The notes below the pieces were generated by a model. The model saw only the letters and a list, made by a program, of their open reading frames with translations. It had not been told where the DNA came from and ran no database searches. Positions 59,366 to 64,000 of a stretch of DNA of 64,000 nucleotides are shown here, piece after piece. A program made the translations under genes and the position numbers. This stretch comes from JAHEJE01 sp965216335 (GTDB lineage Bacteria; Pseudomonadota; Alphaproteobacteria; Rhizobiales; Aestuariivirgaceae), in the NCBI GenBank assembly GCA_965216335.1, contig OZ244154.1, forward strand, positions 1,364,001-1,428,000, given 5' to 3'. The stretch's first letter is position 1; every line of letters begins with the position of its first letter.

Positions 59366-61113
59366 GCGGCATTCCAATCGCGGATCTGGGCGGAGATTTC
59401 TTCTGGACCAATGAGTTTCGGGCCGGCGCGGTGAAAGTGCCTGACCTCGCCGGGCAGGTCGCATTTGGCGCGCAGGTACTCATGGAACTGACCGGAATGG
59501 GTCTGTTCGACAATCAAAATGCGTCGTGAACCGTCCAGGGCGGCAAGGAAGTCCTGCCGGCGGAACGGCGAGATCAGGCGCATGGCAACCAGCTTCACGG
59601 AAATGCCTTCATCGCCAAGAGCGTGCATAGCCTCTCGAGCCGGGCCGGCGAGCGAGCCCCAGGTGAGGATGGTGAACTGGGCTTCACCATCACCGCTGGA
59701 TTCGATTTCGGCCCAGTGATCGCCGTAATCGAACATTTCGATCTTGTTCCGGCGCTTGTCGAGCTGATTCTGGTGGTCTGATGCCTTGGACGACGGGACG
59801 CCTGAAGGGGTATGGGTCAGCCCGTCGGCAGTGTACTGGCCGCCGGCGGTGCCGGGGATGGCCATGGGTGATACGCCGTTGGCACTCAAGGCATAGCGTT
59901 CATAGGTTTGCCCCGCCTCCGGTTCCAGAACCTCTCGCCTGGTGACAAAGGCGATGTTCGCCGGGCGGTCGATGATGGCGCGCGCCTGGCCGATTGATTG
60001 GTCGGACAGCACGATCACCGGCACCTGCATGGCTTCAGCGAGATGCACCGCCCATTGCGCGCTAAACACACAATCGCCGACACCCAGCGGCGCCACGACC
60101 ACATGTGGCGCATCGCCGTGGCAACCGTACACCGCAATGTTGAGATCCGATTGCTCCGACTTGGTTGGAATTCCGGTGGAAGGTCCGCCACGCATCACAT
60201 CAACGACAACGATCGGAACTTCGGACGCTGTCGCCAGGCCGAGAGATTCGACCATCAGTGCCAACCCTGGCCCGGACGTTGCGGTTATTGAGGCGCGGCC
60301 ACCGAATGAAGCGCCGATTGCCATGTTGATCGAGGCGAGTTCGTCTTCGGCTTGCAGCAACGTGCCGCCCACCTTGGTCAATGCGGGCGCAAGCCACTCC
60401 AGGACTTCGGTTGCCGGCGTTATCGGATAGGCGGCGGCAAATCGGACGCCGCCGCGCACCGCACCCAGCCCGGTAGCTTCATTGCCGGTGATCAGCCAGC
60501 GGTCGGAACGCCGTTTGGCCGGGGTTTCAAGATGGTAGGATTGGCCGTGGGCACCGGCCTGTTCGGCGCCGATCTTGATGCATGTACGGCCAGCGCTGAT
60601 CGCTTCGTCGCCCTTGCCTGCGAGCTTGCTGTCTACCACCGACATCACGGTCTCGAGCGGCAGATTGGCCAGAGCAGCGGCAAGACCCGCGGCGATCATG
60701 TTTTCACGACCGCCGGGAACGCTGGCGGCAAGGTCCTTCATTGCGACCTGGGACACGGCCACGCCGGTGCCGGCAATGATTGCAGGCACATCGCCACCGG
60801 CCTGGTCGCCGATCGCCAATCCATCGGCATCGAGCGGCATTTCCGCGGCGAACCGGTCCGCATTCTTCCAGTCGATGGCGATCAGAAAGTCATAACGTTC
60901 GGCCATGCATTCGACCGGGCGAGTCGAGAGCCGGACAAGAGCCGCTGCTTCACCGCCGCGGATTTGCGGACCGACGGACCGGTTCATCAGGCCATACCAG
61001 CCCGCCTTGCCGGCAGCCTCCAGCAGAATTGACCCAGCGGTCAGCGCGCCGGCGCCACCGCTTCCGACAATCGCAAACGAGACGCTCTTACAGTGGCCGC
61101 TGGCTGCGCTCAT
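59362..61113 (-). CDS. korA: 2-oxoglutarate:ferredoxin oxidoreductase alpha subunit, gamma-alpha fusion
   Basis: A 583-residue fused subunit. Residues 1-190 are the gamma domain (FAIVGSGGAGALTAGSILLE, GPQIRGGEAAALVRLS). The alpha domain follows with AAYPITPATEVLEWLAPAL, AEDELASINMAIGASFGGRASITATSGPG and VDVMRGGPSTGIPTKSEQSD. The C-terminal domain III contains LTWGSLAGPAREAM and EQTHSGQFHEYL. Together with KorB it oxidises 2-oxoglutarate and reduces ferredoxin for anaerobic ring reduction. It is the first gene of its operon, and the operator-like site at 61188-61211 lies upstream, shared with Had. Confidence 0.93.
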   Translation of the reverse strand: MSAASGHCKSVSFAIVGSGGAGALTAGSILLEAAGKAGWYGLMNRSVGPQIRGGEAAALVRLSTRPVECMAERYDFLIAIDWKNADRFAAEMPLDADGLAIGDQAGGDVPAIIAGTGVAVSQVAMKDLAASVPGGRENMIAAGLAAALANLPLETVMSVVDSKLAGKGDEAISAGRTCIKIGAEQAGAHGQSYHLETPAKRRSDRWLITGNEATGLGAVRGGVRFAAAYPITPATEVLEWLAPALTKVGGTLLQAEDELASINMAIGASFGGRASITATSGPGLALMVESLGLATASEVPIVVVDVMRGGPSTGIPTKSEQSDLNIAVYGCHGDAPHVVVAPLGVGDCVFSAQWAVHLAEAMQVPVIVLSDQSIGQARAIIDRPANIAFVTRREVLEPEAGQTYERYALSANGVSPMAIPGTAGGQYTADGLTHTPSGVPSSKASDHQNQLDKRRNKIEMFDYGDHWAEIESSGDGEAQFTILTWGSLAGPAREAMHALGDEGISVKLVAMRLISPFRRQDFLAALDGSRRILIVEQTHSGQFHEYLRAKCDLPGEVRHFHRAGPKLIGPEEISAQIRDWNAA

Positions 61114-61187
61114 AGGCTCTTTCCGTGTGCTGTTCGATGTCTAACAGGACCATCTTGCCGCTTACCATCGATTTCACTATTGACCTT

Positions 61188-61211
61188 AAATACGTATTAG
61201 AGTACCAATTT
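61188..61211. promoter_or_regulatory. Operator-like site between korA and had
   Basis: AAATACGTATTAGAGTACCAAT matches 20 of 22 bases of 48211-48232. It contains the palindrome AATACGTATT and lies 75 bases from the korA start and about 93 bases from had, so both operons could be under one regulator together with the padB operon. Confidence 0.72.
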
Positions 61212-61303
61212 ACGATAATAACAAAAACAAGACCTGTCAACAACACTTCACGCCAACCTCCGGGGCACCGGGAACGGCGTTTTTGGTCAGGGGAACAGTA
61301 GAG

Positions 61304-62371
61304 ATGGCACAGCGCTGGCTGATGACCGCACAAGGCGAGCCACTGCAGTTGGAAGAGTTCGAGCCACAGGCGCCGGGTGACGGCGAAGTGGTGGTTAAGA
61401 TAGCCGGCTGCGGCGTCTGTCACACCGATCTTGGCTATTATTTTGACGGGGTGCGCACCAATCACCAGCTGCCATTGGCGCTCGGGCACGAAATCAGCGG
61501 TGTTGTCGTCGCCACCGGTGCCGGAGCGAACGAATGGCTCGACCGAACGGTTATCGTGCCCGCCGTCATTCCATGCGGCGAATGCGACGCCTGTTCGCGC
61601 GGCAAGGGTACGATCTGCCCGAACCAGAAAATGCCGGGTAACGACATTCAAGGTGGCTTTGCCAGCCACATCACTGTTCCAGCAATGGGATTGTGTCCGG
61701 TCGATGTCACCCGCCTTGAGGCCGTCGGGTTGTCGCTCGCCGATGTTTCGGTCGTTGCCGATGCCGTCACCACACCCTACCAGGCGATTGTGCAGGCCGG
61801 GGTGTCCCCGGGCGATCTGGTTGTGGTCAATGGTGTCGGTGGAGTGGGCGGGTATGCCGTGCAGATTGCCGCGGCCTTTGGTGCAACCGTCGTGGCCATC
61901 GACGTTGTCGGGGAAAAGCTTGCCGCACTGAGCGAGTACGGCGCCGCGCTGACGCTCAATGCCAGAGACTTCGAGCCCCGCGCCTTGAAGAAGGAAATCA
62001 TCGGATTCGCCAAGGCCAACGGCCTGCGCACCACGGAATGGATCATCTTAGAGTGTTCCGGCACCGCTACCGGCCAGACGGCGGCATTCGGGCTGCTCAA
62101 CCACGGCGCGACCCTGTGCACCGTTGGCTTCACCATGGACAAGGTCGAGGTCAGACTGTCGAACCTGATGGCGTTCCATGCCCGGGTGCTCGGCAACTGG
62201 GGCTGTCCGCCGGACCTGTATCCCGGCGCGCTTGAACTGATCATGGATGGCAAGGTGAAGATCGCACCGTTCGTCGAGCAGCGCCCGCTCGCTGAAATCA
62301 ACGCCATCTTTCAGGCCGTGCACGATGGCAAGTTTACCCGTCGCGCCATTCTGGTGCCGGCAGCAGCTTAA
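61304..62371 (+). CDS. had: 6-hydroxycyclohex-1-ene-1-carbonyl-CoA dehydrogenase
   Basis: A 355-residue zinc alcohol dehydrogenase. Catalytic zinc: GCGVCHTDLGYYFDG and LALGHEISGVV; structural zinc: PCGECDACSRGKGTICPNQ; NAD site: VVNGVGGVGGYAVQIAAAFGA. In the Thauera-type benzoyl-CoA route Had oxidises the 6-hydroxy compound to 6-oxocyclohexenecarbonyl-CoA. Its identity rests on strong synteny with oah and dch. AGGGGA lies 9 bases before the ATG at 61304. Confidence 0.92.
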   Translation: MAQRWLMTAQGEPLQLEEFEPQAPGDGEVVVKIAGCGVCHTDLGYYFDGVRTNHQLPLALGHEISGVVVATGAGANEWLDRTVIVPAVIPCGECDACSRGKGTICPNQKMPGNDIQGGFASHITVPAMGLCPVDVTRLEAVGLSLADVSVVADAVTTPYQAIVQAGVSPGDLVVVNGVGGVGGYAVQIAAAFGATVVAIDVVGEKLAALSEYGAALTLNARDFEPRALKKEIIGFAKANGLRTTEWIILECSGTATGQTAAFGLLNHGATLCTVGFTMDKVEVRLSNLMAFHARVLGNWGCPPDLYPGALELIMDGKVKIAPFVEQRPLAEINAIFQAVHDGKFTRRAILVPAAA

Positions 62372-62386
62372 AGGAGATTGAAACCG

Positions 62387-63517
62387 ATGAATGCGCCATC
62401 CGGATCCGCGTTTGACTTCCTGCCGCACGATCTCGTGCCAGACGATGCCCGCGATGCGATTTCCGACAAGGTGCTGTTCGAAAAGCGCCCGGCACTGCGC
62501 CCGGATGGCACCGTCGCCGAAGGGCTTTTCAACGCTTGGATTACGCTCAACAACCCGAGCCAGTTCAACTCCTACACCACCGACATGGTCAAGTCCGTCA
62601 TCCTGGCGTTTCGGGCCGCATCGAATTCGCGCGATGTCAACGCCGTGGTGTTCACCGCCGTCGGCGACAAGGCCTTTTGCACCGGCGGCAATACCAAGGA
62701 ATACGCCGAATATTATGCCGGCCGGCCGCAGGAGTACCGCCAGTACATGCGCCTGTTCAACGACATGGTGTCGGCAATTCTGGGCTGCGACAAGCCGGTG
62801 GTCTGCCGGGTCAACGGTATGCGCATCGGCGGCGGCCAGGAGATCGGCATGGCCTGCGACTTCTCCGTTGCCCATGACATGGCCCGTTTCGGCCAGGCCG
62901 GACCCAAGCACGGTTCGGCGGCGATCGGCGGTTCGACCGATTTCCTGCCGGTGATGATCGGTTGCGAACAAGCCATGATCTCAGGCGTTCTGTGCGAGCC
63001 GTTTTCAGCCCACAAGGCGATGCGGCTCGGCGTCCTGACCGACATCGTTCCGGCCCTCAAGGTCGACGGCAAGTTCATCGCCAATCCGCTCGTCGAAACC
63101 CAGAAGATGACCGACGAGTGGGGCCGCTTCATTCACGGCGAGTTCAAGACCGGCGCCGACCTTGCCGAGGGCAAGGCGGTGATGAGCAAAGGCGAGATGG
63201 ACCTCAGCCTGCTCGATCAAAAGGTCGAGGAACTGTGCACCAAGCTGATGCTGACGTTCCCGGACTGCACCACCAAGTCGGTCGAGGAACTGCGTAAGCC
63301 CAAACTCAACGCCTGGAACATGAACAAGGAGAACTCGCGCGCCTGGCTGTCGCTCAACATGATGACCGAAGCAAGAGCCGGCTTCCGCGCCTTCAACGAA
63401 GGCAGCAAGGAACATGGCCGCGAGGTCGATTTCGTCGCCTTGCGCCAGCGCCTGGCCGCCGGCGAGCGCTGGACCGGCAAATTCACCAACTCGCTGATGC
63501 CTGGAGCCGGCGAATGA
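62387..63517 (+). CDS. oah: 6-oxocyclohex-1-ene-1-carbonyl-CoA hydrolase
   Basis: A 376-residue crotonase-fold ring-cleaving enzyme, longer than ordinary enoyl-CoA hydratases as expected for Oah. The oxyanion region is VFTAVGDKAFCTGGNTKEYAEYY, then MRIGGGQEIGMACDFSVAHD and GPKHGSAAIGGSTDFLPVM. It hydrates and opens the ring to 3-hydroxypimelyl-CoA. The ATG at 62387 has GGAG at 10 bases. It overlaps the dch start by 4 bases. Confidence 0.93.
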   Translation: MNAPSGSAFDFLPHDLVPDDARDAISDKVLFEKRPALRPDGTVAEGLFNAWITLNNPSQFNSYTTDMVKSVILAFRAASNSRDVNAVVFTAVGDKAFCTGGNTKEYAEYYAGRPQEYRQYMRLFNDMVSAILGCDKPVVCRVNGMRIGGGQEIGMACDFSVAHDMARFGQAGPKHGSAAIGGSTDFLPVMIGCEQAMISGVLCEPFSAHKAMRLGVLTDIVPALKVDGKFIANPLVETQKMTDEWGRFIHGEFKTGADLAEGKAVMSKGEMDLSLLDQKVEELCTKLMLTFPDCTTKSVEELRKPKLNAWNMNKENSRAWLSLNMMTEARAGFRAFNEGSKEHGREVDFVALRQRLAAGERWTGKFTNSLMPGAGE

Positions 63518-64000
63518 GCGCACCGCTGAAAGTCTGGCTCGACCGCGACGGCACGTTGCTGCGCCTCAGGCTTGACCGTCCGAAGGCCAACATCGTCGAT
63601 GCAGAAATGATCGCCGCGCTCGACGCCGCGTTTGGCAAACATTTGGACAATGGCGACCTGCGCGCGGTGCTGCTGGATGCGGCCGGCCCGCATTTCAGTT
63701 TCGGCGCCAGCGTCGAGGAACACCTGCCGGGGCAATGTGCCGAGATGCTCAAATCGCTGCACGCGCTGCTCATCAAGATGTTGCGCAGCCCGGTTCCGAT
63801 CCTCGTGGCGATCCGCGGCCAATGCCTCGGCGGCGGGCTGGAGGTGGCGGCGGCCGGGCAGATGCTGTTTGCCGCCCCCGATGCCAATCTTGGCCAGCCT
63901 GAAATGCAGCTGGGCGTGTTTGCCCCGGCAGCCTCGTGCCTGCTGCCGGAACGGATCGGCCAGTCGCGCGCCGAAGACCTGCTCTATTCCGGGCGCAGCG
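63514..64000 (+). CDS. dch: Cyclohexa-1,5-dienecarbonyl-CoA hydratase, 5' part
   Basis: The first 162 codons of a crotonase-family hydratase, cut by the window end. Visible motifs are LRLDRPKANIVDAEMIAALD, AAGPHFSFGASVEEHLPG (oxyanion hole) and IRGQCLGGGLEVAAAGQMLFA with the GGG-LE signature. Dch adds water to the dienoyl-CoA made by benzoyl-CoA reductase, upstream of Had and Oah. The ATG overlaps the oah stop (ATGA). Benzoyl-CoA reductase genes are expected beyond the window. Confidence 0.92.
   Translation, partial: MSAPLKVWLDRDGTLLRLRLDRPKANIVDAEMIAALDAAFGKHLDNGDLRAVLLDAAGPHFSFGASVEEHLPGQCAEMLKSLHALLIKMLRSPVPILVAIRGQCLGGGLEVAAAGQMLFAAPDANLGQPEMQLGVFAPAASCLLPERIGQSRAEDLLYSGRS

Overview
The window looks like chromosome of a GC-rich alphaproteobacterium, most probably a Hyphomicrobiales (Rhizobiales) member. 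The grounds are the gene families (sHdr/LbpA sulfur oxidation of the Hyphomicrobium type, adenylate cyclase-TPR protein, ECF-ChrR pair, TRAP transporter) and CTAGAGC-type intergenic palindromes. No rRNA, complete tRNA or CRISPR array was seen. The organism inferred is a facultative chemolithotroph that oxidises reduced sulfur compounds and also degrades aromatic compounds anaerobically.

Region 1 (1-25,300) is a sulfur-oxidation island. A YeeE/YedE sulfur transporter is followed by an operon on the minus strand (dsrE, shdrC1, shdrB1, shdrA, a conserved unknown, shdrC2, shdrB2, a second conserved unknown, lbpA) and an ArsR repressor (sHdrR type). Upstream lies the dedicated lipoate-assembly set for LbpA (lipS2, lipT, lipS1, sLpl(AB), a GATase-like protein) headed by a histone-deacetylase-like gene. 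Divergent from that are tusA and soxS, then soxXYZA, soxB and soxV. After them come soxW, a second ArsR (SoxR type) and flavocytochrome c sulfide dehydrogenase (soxEF). SoxCD is not in the window. This fits a scheme in which Sox loads sulfane sulfur that is carried by TusA/DsrE to the cytoplasmic sHdr complex. A 14-16 bp AT-rich palindrome recurs in three promoters of the island, with weaker versions elsewhere.

Region 2 (25,300-34,800) is mixed accessory DNA: a GlcG/HbpS-like secreted protein, a LysR regulator divergent from an acyl-CoA dehydrogenase plus thiamine-diphosphate enzyme pair, a MetX-like alpha/beta hydrolase, a DUF4863 (4-hydroxylaminobenzoate lyase-like) gene, an adenylate cyclase-TPR protein, and long stretches without convincing genes.

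Region 3 (34,800-44,400) is an ECF sigma/ChrR photo-oxidative stress locus: fasciclin protein, rpoE-like sigma, chrR, an SDR and a SnoaL-like protein on one side; amine oxidase, DUF1365, cyclopropane-fatty-acid synthase and a DUF3833 protein on the other. Four copies of TGATCC-N16-CGT mark likely sigma-dependent promoters. The region ends in a nonsense-interrupted DUF4864 gene, a truncated gene and an IS256-family element.

Region 4 (44,400-64,000) is an anaerobic aromatic-degradation island: a TRAP transporter; a tightly overlapping operon for a FlK-like thioesterase, a phenylacetyl-CoA:acceptor oxidoreductase-like molybdoenzyme with fused PadC-PadD-like subunits, indolepyruvate:ferredoxin oxidoreductase and phenylacetate-CoA ligase; 2-oxoglutarate:ferredoxin oxidoreductase (korAB) to reduce ferredoxin; and Had, Oah and the start of Dch of the Thauera-type benzoyl-CoA pathway. 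A shared palindromic motif precedes three of its transcription units.
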